Assembly (NCBI GenBank): GCA_026708965.1
Contig: JAPOTY010000013.1
Span: forward strand, 1 to 64,000
Reading direction: 5' to 3'
DNA length: 64,000 bases
Source: Gammaproteobacteria bacterium
Lineage (GTDB): Bacteria; Pseudomonadota; Gammaproteobacteria; Steroidobacterales; Foliamicaceae
Positions 46,592 to 57,596 of the stretch are shown piece after piece (within the stretch, counting starts at the first letter, position 1; each line of letters starts with the position of its first letter). Made by a program: the position numbers and the translations under genes. The notes under the pieces are model-generated. The model searched no databases and was not told the DNA's origin. It was given only the letters and a program-made list of their open reading frames with translations.

Positions 46592-47902
46592 ATGCAAAAA
46601 ACCTCAGTCGTTCGGATTCGCGAGGACTTTGAAGTCGCCGATATTTCGCTGGCCGATTTCGGCGAGCGCGAAATCGCTATAGCGCGCAGCGAAATGCCGG
46701 GGCTGATGGCCTTGCGGAAGGAATACGGCGGCAGCCAGCCGCTGGCCGGCGCCCGGATTACCGGCTGCCTGCACATGACCGTGCAAACGGCCGTGTTGAT
46801 CGAAACGCTGCTGGAGCTGGGCGCGGAGGTGCGCTGGTCGTCGTGCAACCGTCTTTCCACCCAGGATCACGCCGCCGCGGCCATGGCGCGCCGGGGCGTG
46901 CCGGTGTTTGCCTGGAAGGGCGAGACCGAAGAGGAGTATGTGCGCTGCATCGACCGCACCGTAGCCGGCCCCGGCGGCTGGACGCCGAACCTGCTGCTGG
47001 ATGACGGCGGCGACCTCACCCGAATCGTCCACGACGAGCATCCGCAGCTGGCCGACAGCCTGCTGGGCTTGAGCGAGGAAACCACCACCGGCGTCCACCA
47101 GCTCTACCAGATGCAGAATGCGGGCACGCTGCGTTGTGCGGCCATGGATGTGAACGCCTCGGTGACCAAGTCGAAGTTCGACAACCTCTACGGCTGCCGC
47201 GAATCGCTGGTGGACGGCATCAAGCGCGCCACCGACGTGATGGTGGCGGGCAAGATCGCCGTGGTTTGCGGCTACGGCGATGTGGGCAAGGGCTGCGCGC
47301 AGTCGCTCAAGGGCTTGGGCGCGCGCGTCTGGATCACCGAAATCGACCCTATTTGCGCTTTGCAAGCGGCCATGGAGGGCTATCCGGTGGTGACCATGGA
47401 CGAAGCCTGTTCGCAAGCGGATATCTTCGTGACCGCCACCGGCAACCATAGCGTAGTGACTTACGACCACATGGCGCAGATGAAGGATCAGGCCATTCTT
47501 TGCAATATCGGCCACTTCGATGTGGAGATCGACGTGGCTTCGCTGGCGGATTGCCGCTTCGAGGAAATCAAGCCGCAGGTCGATCACGTGATCTTTCCGG
47601 ACGGCAAGCGCCTGATCCTGCTGGCCCGCGGACGGCTGGTGAACCTGAGTTGCGCCACCGGGCATCCCAGCTTCGTGATGTCCACCAGCTTCACCAACCA
47701 GGTGCTGGCGCAGATCGAGCTGCTCGCCGGCAAGGATTACGGGAACCGCGTCTATACGCTGCCGCGGCGGCTCGACGAGAAAGTGGCCCGCCTGCACCTG
47801 CCCAAGCTGGGCGCGTCGCTCACCCGCCTCACCCCGGAACAAGCCCGCTACCTCGATATTCCGGAAACCGGCCCGTTCAAGCCCGACCGCTACCGCTATT
47901 AG
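46592..47902 (+). CDS. ahcY: S-adenosylhomocysteine hydrolase AhcY
   Basis: AhcY cleaves SAH to adenosine and homocysteine, relieving product inhibition of methyltransferases. The start at 46592 gives 436 aa. It shows the N-terminal motif [15 protein letters not shown], the NAD-binding loop [18 protein letters not shown], and the C-terminal KPDRYRY required for closure of the active site. It begins 1 nt after the metK stop, so the two are co-transcribed. An ATG at 46565 would overlap metK. Confidence 0.97.
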   Translation: MQKTSVVRIREDFEVADISLADFGEREIAIARSEMPGLMALRKEYGGSQPLAGARITGCLHMTVQTAVLIETLLELGAEVRWSSCNRLSTQDHAAAAMARRGVPVFAWKGETEEEYVRCIDRTVAGPGGWTPNLLLDDGGDLTRIVHDEHPQLADSLLGLSEETTTGVHQLYQMQNAGTLRCAAMDVNASVTKSKFDNLYGCRESLVDGIKRATDVMVAGKIAVVCGYGDVGKGCAQSLKGLGARVWITEIDPICALQAAMEGYPVVTMDEACSQADIFVTATGNHSVVTYDHMAQMKDQAILCNIGHFDVEIDVASLADCRFEEIKPQVDHVIFPDGKRLILLARGRLVNLSCATGHPSFVMSTSFTNQVLAQIELLAGKDYGNRVYTLPRRLDEKVARLHLPKLGASLTRLTPEQARYLDIPETGPFKPDRYRY

Positions 47903-47948
47903 GGCCTGTTGCCGCTATCCGCCGCCGCGATGTCGTCGCCTGCGCAAG

Positions 47949-48070
47949 CCCTTTCGCGCCTCTTTCTTGCGGGAGTATCGGAGGCAGGATGAGCGTCGAT
48001 GTCCTGGCGCGAACGAGCAAGCCCCATAGACGGGTTGATGCGTCTCCCGCAAGAAGGGGGCGCGAAAGGG
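47949..48070 (+). repeat. Palindromic intergenic element, copy D
   Basis: Arms at 47949-47975 and 48044-48070 pair over 27 positions, with two T-G wobbles in RNA. The loop is 68 nt and contains GCAAGCCCCATAGACGGGTT, matching copies A and C. The flank GGCGGAATCGAAGCGG matches copy A. The arms differ in sequence from the other copies while remaining paired. It fills most of the 208-nt gap between ahcY and glmM. Confidence 0.85.
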
Positions 48071-48110
48071 CGGAATCGAAGCGGTTTAAGGTGATGAGGA
48101 AGAGCGGCAG

Positions 48111-49457
48111 GTGAGATATTTCGGGACCGACGGGGTGCGGGGCACGGTGGGGGAACACCCCATGACGGCCGAGTTTGCGCTGCGGCTGGCCGGCGCGGCC
48201 GCGCGGGCGCTGCTGCCCGGGGGCGGCATGGCTGTGATCGGCAAGGACACGCGGGTGTCCGGCTACATGTTCGAATCGGCGCTGGAAGCGGGGTTCGTGT
48301 CCGCGGGAGTTGACGTGCGGCTTTCCGGGCCGCTGCCCAGCCCTGGCGTGGCCCTGCTTGCCCGGCAACTGGGCGCCGACCTCGGCGTGGTCATCAGCGC
48401 TTCCCACAATGTTTATTCCGACAACGGCATCAAATTCTTCAAGCGCGACGGCTTCAAGCTGGCCGCCGAAGAGGAAGCGCGGATCGAAAGCCATATCGAC
48501 GATCCCGCAGTGACGCTGGACTCCACCGCGCTGGGCCAGGTGCGCCGGGTTGACGATGCCAGGGAGCGCTACGAGAAGCACTGTTTGGATACTGCGCCCG
48601 GCGGCATGTCGCTTGAAGGGCTTAAGATCGTGGTCGATTGCGCGCACGGGGCCTCGTACCGCGTGGCCCCGGCGACGCTCACGGCGCTTGGCGCGGAGCT
48701 GGTGCCGCTGGGCTGCTCCCCGAACGGCCGCAATATCAATGACCGCTGCGGCGCCACCCAGCCCGACCTCCTGCGTCGCACCGTGGAGGCCGTGGAAGCC
48801 GATCTCGGCATCGCGCTGGACGGTGACGGCGACCGCGTGATCATGGTCGATCACGAAGGCAGGACGCTCAACGGCGATGCGCTTCTATTGATTCTGGCGC
48901 GGGCGCGCAGGGCCTCAGGCCGGCTTGAGGGGCCGGTGGTGGGCACCGAGATCAGCAGCCTGGCGCTGGAGCGCGCCCTTAAGGCGGAGGGCATTGCTTT
49001 TTGCCGAGCCAAGGTGGGCGACCGCCAGGTTGTCAACATGCTGCGCAAAGAGGGCGGCGTGCTGGGCGGGGAAAGTTCCGGCCATATTCTGTGCTTGGAC
49101 AAGTCCACCACCGGCGATGGCATGGTCGTGGCCCTGGAGGTTCTGGCGGTCATGCGCCGCGAGGGTTGTCCGCTGGCCCAACTGGCCGTGCATATGCCGC
49201 CTATCGAGCAGATCCACCTCAGCGTTCCCGCAAACGGTTCGGGCGCGCTTGAGGGCCCCGCAGTGAGCCGCGCCGTGCGCGCGGCCCGCAAGCTGCTGGG
49301 CAGCGAGGGCCGCATTGTGGTGCGCCGTTCGGGCACTGAGCCGGTGGTGCGCGTGATGGCTGAAGGCCCGGACCGCTCCAGCGTGGAGCAGGCGGCAGCT
49401 AGCGTGGCGCGGGCGCTGGGCGCGGCGGAAGCATCCGCCCGGGAGAGCCATGGCTGA
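48111..49457 (+). CDS. glmM: Phosphoglucosamine mutase GlmM
   Basis: GlmM converts glucosamine 6-phosphate to glucosamine 1-phosphate for UDP-GlcNAc, feeding murein and lipid A synthesis. The start is a GTG preceded by GGAAGAG. The 448-aa protein begins RYFGTDGVRGTVGEHPM and has the phosphoserine loop VISASHNVYSDNG (about residue 100), the metal loop LDGDGDRVIM (about 240) and the C-terminal RRSGTEPVVRVMAEG. It overlaps tpiA by 8 nt. Confidence 0.97.
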   Translation: MRYFGTDGVRGTVGEHPMTAEFALRLAGAAARALLPGGGMAVIGKDTRVSGYMFESALEAGFVSAGVDVRLSGPLPSPGVALLARQLGADLGVVISASHNVYSDNGIKFFKRDGFKLAAEEEARIESHIDDPAVTLDSTALGQVRRVDDARERYEKHCLDTAPGGMSLEGLKIVVDCAHGASYRVAPATLTALGAELVPLGCSPNGRNINDRCGATQPDLLRRTVEAVEADLGIALDGDGDRVIMVDHEGRTLNGDALLLILARARRASGRLEGPVVGTEISSLALERALKAEGIAFCRAKVGDRQVVNMLRKEGGVLGGESSGHILCLDKSTTGDGMVVALEVLAVMRREGCPLAQLAVHMPPIEQIHLSVPANGSGALEGPAVSRAVRAARKLLGSEGRIVVRRSGTEPVVRVMAEGPDRSSVEQAAASVARALGAAEASARESHG

Positions 49458-50232
49458 GGGATGCCGATGCCGAATTGTGGCGGGCAACTGGAAAATGCAC
49501 GGTGCCCGCGCGGCCTTGGAAGCGCTGGCGGCCGGCCTGGCCGCTCGTTCTGCCGCGCAGGCGGAATCAACGCCGGAGGTGGTGGTTTTTCCTCCCTTCC
49601 CCTATCTTTCGGCCGTCAACCAGGCGCTTGGGACGGGCGAGGGGGGAGGCGGCATCGCCGTGCAGCTGGGCGCGCAGGATGTTTCCGCGCATCCGCAAGG
49701 CGCCCACACCGGCGAAGTATCCGCCTCCATGCTTGCCGATTGCGGATGCAGCCATGTGTTGGTGGGGCACTCCGAGCGCAGGGCATCCTGCGGCGAGACG
49801 GACGAATTGGTGGCGCGGAAATTTGCCCGGGCGGTCTCCGGATCGCTCACGCCGGTGCTTTGCGTGGGCGAGACGCTGAGCGAGCGCAACGCGGGCCGCA
49901 CCGCAGAGGTGGTCTTGAGGCAGTTGGGGGCGGTTCTTGAGCGCTGCGGCGCGGACGGGTTCCGCAACGCGGCGCTGGCTTACGAGCCCGTCTGGGCCAT
50001 CGGCACGGGGCAAACCGCCACGCCGGAGCAGGCGCAGGAAGTACATGCCATTTTGCGCGCCGCAATCGCCCGCGCCGATGCTAGAATTGCCGCTGGCCTG
50101 CGTATTCTGTACGGGGGCAGCGTGAAGGGTGCCAACGCCGCTGCCTTGTTTGCGCAGCCGGACATCGACGGTGGTCTGGTTGGCGGCGCGTCGTTGGACC
50201 CTGAGGATTTTTGGCGGATCATTACGGCTTAG
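49450..50232 (+). CDS. tpiA: Triosephosphate isomerase TpiA
   Basis: TpiA interconverts dihydroxyacetone phosphate and glyceraldehyde 3-phosphate. The 260-aa TIM barrel has the catalytic residues in GNWKMHG (Lys), VLVGHSERR (His) and AYEPVWAIGTG (Glu), plus the phosphate-binding LYGGSVKG near the C-terminus. The start overlaps glmM by 8 nt. The 3' end overlaps secG if the TTG start of secG is used. Confidence 0.97.
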   Translation: MAEGCRCRIVAGNWKMHGARAALEALAAGLAARSAAQAESTPEVVVFPPFPYLSAVNQALGTGEGGGGIAVQLGAQDVSAHPQGAHTGEVSASMLADCGCSHVLVGHSERRASCGETDELVARKFARAVSGSLTPVLCVGETLSERNAGRTAEVVLRQLGAVLERCGADGFRNAALAYEPVWAIGTGQTATPEQAQEVHAILRAAIARADARIAAGLRILYGGSVKGANAAALFAQPDIDGGLVGGASLDPEDFWRIITA

Positions 50233-50630
50233 GCAGCGGGGTAGCGGTTCTGTTTCAGCAATTGTTCTTAGCGGCGCATGTGCTGATCGCCCTTTTGATC
50301 ATCGTTTTTGTGCTGTTGCAGCGCGGAAAGGGCGCGGAAACGGGCGCGGCCTTCGGCTCAGGCGCTTCCGGCACTATGTTCGGCGCCCGCGGCTCGGCCA
50401 ATTTCCTGTCGCGGGTGACGGCGGTGCTGGCCACATTGTTTTTCGCCAGCAGCCTGGTTCTCACCGGGATCGGCAGGCCGCAGCCGGAGCAGAGTCTTCT
50501 GGATTCGCTGCCGCAAGCCGCGCCGGCGGAGGAGGAGGCCGCGCCGGTTGAACCTGCCGATGAAGAGTTGCCGCAGTTGCCGTCCGGCGACCAAGCGGAA
50601 CAGCCGGAATCGGGAATCAATAGGGAATAG
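50211..50630 (+). CDS. secG: Preprotein translocase subunit SecG
   Basis: SecG is the small stimulatory subunit of SecYEG. The protein has two membrane segments around the conserved LLQRGKGAETGAAFGSGASG, and a second segment VTAVLATLFFASSLVLTG. The C-terminal 45 residues form an acidic, Pro-rich tail. The start is uncertain: TTG at 50211 overlaps tpiA by 22 nt, a CTG at 50250 gives the most typical N-terminus, and a TTG at 50256 is also possible. The order tpiA-secG-tRNA-Leu-nuoA is conserved in gammaproteobacteria. Confidence 0.9.
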   Translation: MADHYGLGSGVAVLFQQLFLAAHVLIALLIIVFVLLQRGKGAETGAAFGSGASGTMFGARGSANFLSRVTAVLATLFFASSLVLTGIGRPQPEQSLLDSLPQAAPAEEEAAPVEPADEELPQLPSGDQAEQPESGINRE

Positions 50631-50665
50631 TGGATCCGTCCTGCATGAAGCCGGTTTTTGTCCTT

Positions 50666-50748
50666 GCCGATGTGGTGGAATATGGTAGACACGCTGTCTT
50701 GAGGGGGCAGTGGCGCAAGCCGTGCCGGTTCGAGTCCGGCCATCGGCA
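50666..50748 (+). tRNA. tRNA-Leu (anticodon GAG)
   Basis: The acceptor stem GCCGATG (50666-50672) pairs with CATCGGC (50741-50747), followed by discriminator A. The anticodon arm is CTGTC-TTGAGGG-GGCAG, giving anticodon GAG, which reads CUC and CUU. A class II variable arm (GGC-GCAA-GCC) and the T-arm GCCGG-TTCGAGT-CCGGC are present. The 3' CCA is not encoded. It lies in the usual place between secG and nuoA. Confidence 0.96.
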
Positions 50749-50829
50749 CACCCATACCGGATAGGCTCCGACAGCGCGCCGCCCCTATATCGCCGCTGCA
50801 GCCACAGGCACTGATCCGTCGAACAACGA

Positions 50830-51186
50830 ATGCCGGCCAGTTATCTTCCCGTCCTGATATTTCTCTGCGTGGCGCTTGCCATTGCGCTGGCGCTGCTGGC
50901 CTTGGGCCTTTTACTCGGTCGCCGGCAGAGGGACGAGCGCAAACTGGAGCCTTACGAGTGCGGCTTCGATCCTTTCGAGGATTCGCGCATGCGCTTTGAC
51001 GTGCGTTACTACCTCGTGGCTATCCTGTTCATTATCTTCGACTTGGAAATCGCCTTCCTGTTTCCGTGGGCGGTGGCGCTGGACTCCATCGGCGTCCAGG
51101 GGCTGGTCGCCATGGGCATCTTCCTGCTGGTGCTGGTGGTGGGCTTTATCTACGAGTGGCGCAAGGGGGCCTTGGAATGGGACTAG
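50830..51186 (+). CDS. nuoA: NADH-quinone oxidoreductase subunit A
   Basis: NuoA is a small membrane subunit at the junction of the quinone site of complex I. The 118-aa protein has three membrane segments. The family motif [28 protein letters not shown] lies between the first two (only its Cys and acidic residues are functionally known). It is the first gene of the 14-gene nuo operon and overlaps nuoB by 10 nt. Confidence 0.97.
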   Translation: MPASYLPVLIFLCVALAIALALLALGLLLGRRQRDERKLEPYECGFDPFEDSRMRFDVRYYLVAILFIIFDLEIAFLFPWAVALDSIGVQGLVAMGIFLLVLVVGFIYEWRKGALEWD

Positions 51187-51722
51187 AGCTGCCCGAAACC
51201 GCGTGCGGACCCCGCGTGGAGGGGTTGTCGGACACGCTTGCCGAGGTCCGCGAGCAGGGCTTCGTCGTGACTTCGCTCGACAAGCTGCTCAACTGGGCGC
51301 GCACCGGCTCGATGTGGCCGATGACCTTCGGGCTGGCCTGCTGCGCGGTGGAAATGATGCATGCCGGCGCCTCCCGCTACGATCTGGACCGGTTCGGCGT
51401 CATGTTCAGGCCCAGCCCCAGGCAGTCCGACGTGATGATCGTGGCCGGGACGCTATGCAACAAGATGGCCCCTGCGCTACGCCGCGTTTACGACCAGATG
51501 CCGGAGCCGCGCTGGGTGATTTCCATGGGCTCGTGCGCCAATGGCGGCGGCTACTACCACTATGCCTATTCGGTGGTGCGCGGCTGCGACCGAATCGTGC
51601 CGGTGGATGTGTACGTGCCCGGGTGCCCGCCCACAGCCGAAGCGCTGTTCTACGGCATTCTCCAGTTGCGCAACAAGATTCGCCACAGCAAGGCGCTGGC
51701 GCGCCCCAAGCCCGCTGCCTGA
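51177..51722 (+). CDS. nuoB: NADH-quinone oxidoreductase subunit B
   Basis: NuoB carries the terminal 4Fe-4S cluster N2 that reduces quinone. The start is the ATG at 51177 (181 aa). Cluster ligands are the tandem Cys in [10 protein letters not shown], the Cys in [11 protein letters not shown] and the Cys in [11 protein letters not shown]. The track start lies inside nuoA. All ligands are intact. Confidence 0.97.
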   Translation: MGLELPETACGPRVEGLSDTLAEVREQGFVVTSLDKLLNWARTGSMWPMTFGLACCAVEMMHAGASRYDLDRFGVMFRPSPRQSDVMIVAGTLCNKMAPALRRVYDQMPEPRWVISMGSCANGGGYYHYAYSVVRGCDRIVPVDVYVPGCPPTAEALFYGILQLRNKIRHSKALARPKPAA

Positions 51723-51734
51723 GCGGCCCGCCGA

Positions 51735-52484
51735 ATGTCCGTCGCGAAACTGGATTCCATGGCCCATGCCCTGGGCGAGCGATTCGGCGGTGTGCTGCGC
51801 CGCCGCGAATCATCCTGCGGCGAGCTGAGCTTCGATCTGGATGCCCCGGACCTGGTGAACACTGCCGCCCTATTGCGGGGCGAAGAGGAATTTTCGTTTG
51901 AATCGCTGATCGATGTTTGCGGCGTGGATTACCTTGGCTACGGCCAGGTTCAGTGGCGCACCGAGCAGGCCACGGGAACGGGATTCAGCCGCGCGGTGCA
52001 GCCGGGGGACGCCGGGAGCGGGCCTTCCGCCGCCGAAGGGGAGGCGCCCGCCCGCCCGCGGTTTGCCGCGATCTACCATCTGCTGTCGCTGCGCCATAAT
52101 CTGCGCATCCGCCTGCGCGTGTTCGCCCAGGGCGAAAACCCGCCGCTTCTGCCCTCGGTCACCGGGATCTGGCAGGCCGCCGACTGGTTCGAGCGCGAAG
52201 CCTTCGATCTGTTCGGCCTCGTGTTCGAGGATCATGGCGACCTGCGCCGCATCCTCACCGACTACGGCTTTATTGGCCATCCCTTCCGCAAGGACTTCCC
52301 CTTGAGCGGCAAGGTGGAAGTGCGCTACGACGAGTCGAAGCGCCGTGTGGTGTACGAACCGGTAAGCATTGAACCGCGAACGCTGGTGCCGCGCGTGATT
52401 CGCGACGATCACCGCTACCGCCCCGAACTGCGGGCCGAGCCCTCGGTCGCGGAAGAGGGCGGCGAGGCGTCGGCCGATGGCTGA
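51735..52484 (+). CDS. nuoC: NADH-quinone oxidoreductase subunit C
   Basis: NuoC is a peripheral arm subunit (30 kDa type). The 249-aa protein carries the family signature [16 protein letters not shown] and the C-terminal [12 protein letters not shown] Gly/Ser/Ala-rich insertion of about 25 residues (near 85-110) lies before the conserved [11 protein letters not shown]. nuoC is separate from nuoD, unlike the enterobacterial fusion. It overlaps nuoD by 8 nt. Confidence 0.96.
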   Translation: MSVAKLDSMAHALGERFGGVLRRRESSCGELSFDLDAPDLVNTAALLRGEEEFSFESLIDVCGVDYLGYGQVQWRTEQATGTGFSRAVQPGDAGSGPSAAEGEAPARPRFAAIYHLLSLRHNLRIRLRVFAQGENPPLLPSVTGIWQAADWFEREAFDLFGLVFEDHGDLRRILTDYGFIGHPFRKDFPLSGKVEVRYDESKRRVVYEPVSIEPRTLVPRVIRDDHRYRPELRAEPSVAEEGGEASADG

Positions 52485-53730
52485 GTTCCAGAGCTACACC
52501 ATGAACTTCGGGCCGCAGCATCCCGCCGCCCACGGCGTGTTGCGCCTGATCCTGGAAATGGACGGCGAAGTGGTGGTGCGCGCCGACCCGCATGTGGGTC
52601 TGCTCCACCGGGCCACCGAGAAGCTGGCCGAATCGAAGCCGTACAACCAGAGCATCGGCTATATGGACCGGCTCGATTACGTATCGATGATGGCCAATGA
52701 GCACGGCTACGTGGCCGCCATCGAAAAGCTGCTCGGCATCCAGCCCCCGGTCCGGGCCCGCTACATCCGCGTGATGTTCGACGAGATCACCCGGATCCTC
52801 AACCATCTCCTATGGCTGGGCTGCCACGGGCTGGACGTGGGGGCGATGACGATATTCCTCTACTGCTTCCGCGAGCGCGAGAATCTGATGGACTGCTACG
52901 AGGCGGTTTCCGGAACGCGCATGCACGCCACCTACTACCGGCCCGGCGGCGTTTACCGGGATCTGCCCGAGGTCATGCCCAAGCATTTGGCGGAATCAAG
53001 CCGCAAGGGCGACCGGGACGCCGCCTTGGACGAGGGTCGCGACGGCTCCCTGCTCGACTTCATCGAGCATTTCACGCAGCGTTTTCCCGCCCGGGTGGAC
53101 GAGTACGAAACGCTGCTCACCGATAACCGGATCTGGAAGCAGCGCACCGTGGGGATTGCCGTGGTGCCCCCCGAAAGGGCCATCAACCTGGGGTTCACCG
53201 GGCCCATGCTGCGCGGCTCGGGCGTGGAGTGGGATCTGCGCAAGAAGCAGCCCTACGCGGCTTACGCCGATATGGATTTCGATATTCCGGTGGGAACCAA
53301 CGGCGATTGCTACGACCGCTACCTGGTGCGCATGGAGGAATTGCGCCAGTCCAACCGGATGATCAGCCAGTGCGTGGACTGGCTGCGGGCCAATCCCGGG
53401 CCGGTCATGCTCGACGACTACAAGCTGGCGCCGCCGAAGCGCACCGAGATGAAGGAGAAGATGGAGTCGCTGATCCATCATTTCAAATTGTTCACGGAAG
53501 GCTACTGCGTGCCGGAGGGCGAAGCCTACGCGGCGGTGGAGCATCCCAAGGGCGAGTTCGGCGTGTATCTGGTGTCCGACGGCGCCAATAAGCCGTTCCG
53601 CGTCAAAATCCGCGCGCCGGGCTTCCCGCACCTGGCGGCCATGGACGAGATGGTGCGCGGCCATATGCTCGCGGACGTGGTGGCGACCATCGGCACCATG
53701 GATATCGTGTTCGGCGAGATCGACCGCTAG
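52477..53730 (+). CDS. nuoD: NADH-quinone oxidoreductase subunit D
   Basis: NuoD is the 49-kDa subunit that forms the quinone-binding pocket with NuoB. The 417-aa protein begins [19 protein letters not shown], with the quinone-contacting His, and continues with [12 protein letters not shown]. It ends [10 protein letters not shown], the conserved C-terminus. The ATG overlaps the end of nuoC. Nothing is abnormal. Confidence 0.97.
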   Translation: MAEFQSYTMNFGPQHPAAHGVLRLILEMDGEVVVRADPHVGLLHRATEKLAESKPYNQSIGYMDRLDYVSMMANEHGYVAAIEKLLGIQPPVRARYIRVMFDEITRILNHLLWLGCHGLDVGAMTIFLYCFRERENLMDCYEAVSGTRMHATYYRPGGVYRDLPEVMPKHLAESSRKGDRDAALDEGRDGSLLDFIEHFTQRFPARVDEYETLLTDNRIWKQRTVGIAVVPPERAINLGFTGPMLRGSGVEWDLRKKQPYAAYADMDFDIPVGTNGDCYDRYLVRMEELRQSNRMISQCVDWLRANPGPVMLDDYKLAPPKRTEMKEKMESLIHHFKLFTEGYCVPEGEAYAAVEHPKGEFGVYLVSDGANKPFRVKIRAPGFPHLAAMDEMVRGHMLADVVATIGTMDIVFGEIDR

Positions 53731-53731
53731 G

Positions 53732-54226
53732 ATGGCCGGCAAGACCCTGCTTCCCGTCCGCTCGCGCGCCGCCATTCAGGAATCGGCGGCGCGCTTTCCT
53801 CCGGGGCGCCAGCGCTCGGCGGTGCTGGATGCGCTGCGCCTGGCCCAGGAGGAAAACGGCGGCTGGCTTTCCGTGCCCCTGATGGATGCCGTGGCCGGCG
53901 AGCTTGAGCTGCCCCCCATTCAGGTTTATGAAGTGGCCACCTTCTATTCGATGTTCGAGGTGCGTCCCGTCGGCCGCCACTGCGTATCGGTTTGCACCAA
54001 TATTTCCTGCTGGCTGCGTGGCGGCGGGGAACTGCTCGCGCACCTCGAAAACCGTTTGGGCATCGGCGCGGGCGAAAGCACCGCGGACGGGCGCATCTAC
54101 CTTAAAAAGGAGGAGGAATGCCTGGCGGCATGCACCGGCGCGCCCATGATGATGGTCGATCACCGCTACTACGAGCATCTGAGCACCGAAGACGCCGACC
54201 GCATTGTTGGGGAATTGAAGCGATGA
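53732..54226 (+). CDS. nuoE: NADH-quinone oxidoreductase subunit E
   Basis: NuoE holds the 2Fe-2S cluster N1a. The 164-aa thioredoxin-like protein has the cluster ligands CTNISC and CLAAC in the C-terminal half, and the helical motif IQVYEVATFYSMF. It starts 1 nt after nuoD and overlaps nuoF as ATGA. Confidence 0.97.
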   Translation: MAGKTLLPVRSRAAIQESAARFPPGRQRSAVLDALRLAQEENGGWLSVPLMDAVAGELELPPIQVYEVATFYSMFEVRPVGRHCVSVCTNISCWLRGGGELLAHLENRLGIGAGESTADGRIYLKKEEECLAACTGAPMMMVDHRYYEHLSTEDADRIVGELKR

Positions 54227-55515
54227 GCATGCCGCTGGTGCATCTGTGCATGCCGCCGCCCGAGGCGGAGAAGCCGTGGCTGCTGGAGTCCTACCGGAAG
54301 CGGGGCGGCTACAGCTCGTGGAGCCGGGTTCTGGATGGAAAGCTCAAGGCGGCGGAAATACTGCGCGCGGTGAAGGACTCGGGCCTGCGTGGGCGGGGCG
54401 GGGCCGGCTTTCCCACCGGGTTGAAATGGAGTTTCATGCCCAGCGACTGCGAGCAGCCGAGCTATCTGGTGTGCAATTCCGACGAGAGCGAGCCGGGCAC
54501 CTGCCACGACCGCGATATCCTGCGCTATAACCCGCATGTGCTGATCGAAGGCATGGCGCTGGCGGCCTACGCCATGGGCGCCAGCGTTGGCTACAACTAT
54601 ATTCGCGGCGAGTTTCTGGGCGAACCGGTCCCTAGGTTTTTGGCCGCGCTTGAGGAGGCGCGCGCGGCCGGACTCATAGGGCGCGGGCTGGGCAAGGCGA
54701 AGGTGGATTTCGAGCTGCACCCCTTCGTGGGCGCGGGCGCCTATATTTGCGGCGAGGAGACCGGCCTGCTCGAATCGCTGGAAGGCAAGCCCGGCAAGCC
54801 TCGTTTCAAGCCTCCGTTTCCGGCCCAGAGCGGTCTCTACGGCCGTCCCACCACCGTCAACAACACCCAGACTCTGGCCAGCGTGCCGGCCATCCTGCAA
54901 AACGGATCGGAGTGGTTCAAGGCCTTGGGCGCTCCCAACTCGGCCGGCACCATGATCTACTCGGTGTCGGGGCACGTTGAGCGTCCCGGAAACTACGAGG
55001 CGCCGCTGGGCGTTTCCTTCAACGACTTGCTGGAGCATGCCGGCGGGGTATGGAAAGGCCGCCAGCTCAAGGCCGTGATACCCGGAGGATCGTCGGTGCC
55101 GGTGCTGCCCGCTGAAATCATCCGCGAATGCGCGATGGACTACGATTCGCTGAGCAAGGCCGGCTCCGCGCTGGGCACCGGGGCCGTGATCGTAATGGAC
55201 GAAACGACCTGCATGGTGAGCGCGCTGCGGCGCATTGCCCGCTTTTACTACGCCGAGTCCTGCGGGCAGTGCACGCCATGCCGGGAAGGCACGGGATGGC
55301 TCTACCGCATGCTGACCCGCATGCTTGAGGGCCGCGCCCAGGCCGCCGATCTCGATCTGCTGCTGAACGTGGCCAACAATATCGAGGGCCATACGATCTG
55401 CGCGCTGGGCGATGCCGCGGCTTGGCCGGTGCAGAGCTTCCTTAAGCATTTCCGCCCGGAGTTCGAGGCCAAGATTCGCTCGTCCGCCAGCCAGCGCGAG
55501 GCCGCCTATGCCTGA
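54223..55515 (+). CDS. nuoF: NADH-quinone oxidoreductase subunit F
   Basis: NuoF oxidises NADH with FMN and passes electrons to cluster N3. The start at 54223 gives 430 aa; the track ORF begins inside nuoE. The FMN motif LRGRGGAGFPTGLKW (about residues 50-64), the NADH motif GAGAYICGEETGLLESLEG and the 4Fe-4S ligands CGQCTPCREG are present. It overlaps nuoG by 8 nt. Confidence 0.97.
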   Translation: MSMPLVHLCMPPPEAEKPWLLESYRKRGGYSSWSRVLDGKLKAAEILRAVKDSGLRGRGGAGFPTGLKWSFMPSDCEQPSYLVCNSDESEPGTCHDRDILRYNPHVLIEGMALAAYAMGASVGYNYIRGEFLGEPVPRFLAALEEARAAGLIGRGLGKAKVDFELHPFVGAGAYICGEETGLLESLEGKPGKPRFKPPFPAQSGLYGRPTTVNNTQTLASVPAILQNGSEWFKALGAPNSAGTMIYSVSGHVERPGNYEAPLGVSFNDLLEHAGGVWKGRQLKAVIPGGSSVPVLPAEIIRECAMDYDSLSKAGSALGTGAVIVMDETTCMVSALRRIARFYYAESCGQCTPCREGTGWLYRMLTRMLEGRAQAADLDLLLNVANNIEGHTICALGDAAAWPVQSFLKHFRPEFEAKIRSSASQREAAYA

Positions 55516-57586
55516 GAAGACCGTGCGTTTGAGCGTGAACGGCCGCGAGCTCCAAGCCGCGGCCGGCGAAATGCTGATTGCGGCCACCGACCGGGAAGGA
55601 ATCTACGTGCCCCGCTTCTGCTACCACCCCAAGCTGAGCGTGGCGGCCAATTGCCGCATGTGCCTAGTCCATGTGGAGGGGGCGCCCAAGCCCCTGCCGG
55701 CCTGCGCCACGCCGGTGGCGGAAGGCATGAAGGTTGAGACGCATTCGCAGCAGGCCATTTCCGCGCAGCGCGCCACCATGGAGTTTCTGCTCATCAACCA
55801 TCCCCTGGATTGCCCGGTGTGCGACCAGGGCGGAGAGTGCGAGCTGCAGGACTTGGCCATGGGCTTCGGACGCGATGTTTCGAGGTTCTCCGAAGGCAAG
55901 CGCGCGGTTTCGGATCCCGACCTGGGGCCGCTGGTTTCCACCGACATGACCCGCTGCATCCACTGCACGCGCTGCATCCGCTTCGGCGAGGAAATCGCCG
56001 GCGTCCAGGAGCTGGGCGCCACGGGCCGTAGCGAGCACATGGAAATTACCACTTGGGTGGAGCGCTCGCTGAAGCATGAGTTATCGGGCAACGTGATCGA
56101 CGTGTGCCCTGTCGGAGCGCTCAACAACAAGCCCTACCGCTTCACCGCGCGCGCCTGGGAAATGACCGCCCATCCCACGGTGGCGCCGCATGACTGCGTG
56201 GGCTCGGCCTTGTACGCCCATGTCTTGCGGGGCCGGGTGAGGCGCATCGTGCCCCGCCAGAACGAGGCGGTGAACGAAACCTGGATCTCGGACCGGGACC
56301 GCTTCAGTTGCGAAGGGCTGTATGTGGAGGACCGGCTTAGAAATCCGCTGGTGCGGCGCAACGGGCGGCTGCTGGAAACCGGCTGGGACGAGGCGCTTGA
56401 AGCGGTCGCGGACGGTCTTGGGCAAATGGTCCGGGAGCACGGCGGCGAGGCGCTGGGGGCGCTGGTTTCGCCCTCCGCCACCTGCGAGGAAGGCTATCTG
56501 CTGAAAAAGCTGATGGATGCGCTGGGATCCGCCAGCCTCGATTACCGGCTGCGGCGGCGCGATTTTCGCGGCCAGCGGAACGAGCCGCCGGCGCCGTGGC
56601 TGGGGATGCGTTTCGCCGAGGTGGAGTCGCTGGATTCCTTGCTGATGGTGGGTTGCGATTTGCGCAGCGAGGCGCCGATTCTGGCGCACCGCGTTCGCAA
56701 GGCTGCGCTGTCCGGAACGCGGGTCAGCTATCTGGACCTGGCCGAGCGGGAGTACTTGCATCCAATCCAAAAGGCGCTGGTGTCGCGTCCCGGACACTGG
56801 GCGGCCGACCTGGCCCGCCACGCCGGCGATGCCTTGCGCGGCGAACGAAGCGCGGTATGGTTCGGCGGAATCGCAATGCGCCATCCAGCCGCCTCGGAAT
56901 TGCTTGAAATCGCAGCGGGCCTGCCGGCTGAAGTCGTGAAGGGCCGGATTAGCGAGGGCGGCAACGCTGCGGGTCTCGCGCTCGCCGGCGTGCTGCCATT
57001 CGCCGCTGCCCCGGCAAGCAGCGCGGGGCGCCCGTCCGGCATGCATGCGGGGCTGATGCAGCAGCAGCCGCCGCGCGGCCTGGTCCTGATGGGCGCAGAG
57101 CCCGAATTTGACTGCGCCGCAGGCGCGCAAGAGGCGCTTGCCGAGGCCGGATTCATTGTTGCCCTGAATCCTTGGACCACCACTTGGATGCTGCGCCACG
57201 CGGATGTCATCCTGCCCACGGCAACCTATCTTGAAACGCCTGGAACTTTCGTCAACGCGCAACTGGACTGGCAGAGCTTCGCGGCCGCGGCGCCGCCGCC
57301 GGGGCTGGCGCGGCCGGCCTGGAGCCTGCTGAGCGACTTGGGCGGGGTCCTGTCGCTGGACGGCTTTGGCTATTCGCGGTCGGACGAAGTGCTGGCCGAA
57401 CTGCGCGAGCGGATGGATGCGCGGCCGGCCACCGGCCCGGCGGCCAACGGCGGAGCAACGCCCGACTCCCCGCCTCCGGGCGAAGGCAGCCCCGCCGCGC
57501 TCGAACTGCCGATCTACGCGGTCGATGGCTTGGTGCGCCGGTCCGTGCCTTTGCAGCAAGCCGCGGCCGGCCGCGGCGCGGCCTGA
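55508..57586 (+). CDS. nuoG: NADH-quinone oxidoreductase subunit G
   Basis: NuoG is the large iron-sulfur subunit of the NADH arm. The start at 55508 gives 692 aa, at the short end of the family. N-terminal ligands are complete: 2Fe-2S ([16 protein letters not shown]), His-type 4Fe-4S ([14 protein letters not shown]) and 4Fe-4S ([13 protein letters not shown] with VCPVGAL). The C-terminal molybdopterin-enzyme-like domain is shortened, as in non-enterobacterial forms, and ends with a Pro/Gly-rich linker and a conserved tail. No cofactor site in that domain is expected to be active. Confidence 0.96.
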   Translation: MPEKTVRLSVNGRELQAAAGEMLIAATDREGIYVPRFCYHPKLSVAANCRMCLVHVEGAPKPLPACATPVAEGMKVETHSQQAISAQRATMEFLLINHPLDCPVCDQGGECELQDLAMGFGRDVSRFSEGKRAVSDPDLGPLVSTDMTRCIHCTRCIRFGEEIAGVQELGATGRSEHMEITTWVERSLKHELSGNVIDVCPVGALNNKPYRFTARAWEMTAHPTVAPHDCVGSALYAHVLRGRVRRIVPRQNEAVNETWISDRDRFSCEGLYVEDRLRNPLVRRNGRLLETGWDEALEAVADGLGQMVREHGGEALGALVSPSATCEEGYLLKKLMDALGSASLDYRLRRRDFRGQRNEPPAPWLGMRFAEVESLDSLLMVGCDLRSEAPILAHRVRKAALSGTRVSYLDLAEREYLHPIQKALVSRPGHWAADLARHAGDALRGERSAVWFGGIAMRHPAASELLEIAAGLPAEVVKGRISEGGNAAGLALAGVLPFAAAPASSAGRPSGMHAGLMQQQPPRGLVLMGAEPEFDCAAGAQEALAEAGFIVALNPWTTTWMLRHADVILPTATYLETPGTFVNAQLDWQSFAAAAPPPGLARPAWSLLSDLGGVLSLDGFGYSRSDEVLAELRERMDARPATGPAANGGATPDSPPPGEGSPAALELPIYAVDGLVRRSVPLQQAAAGRGAA

Positions 57587-57596
57587 GTCCGTCTCC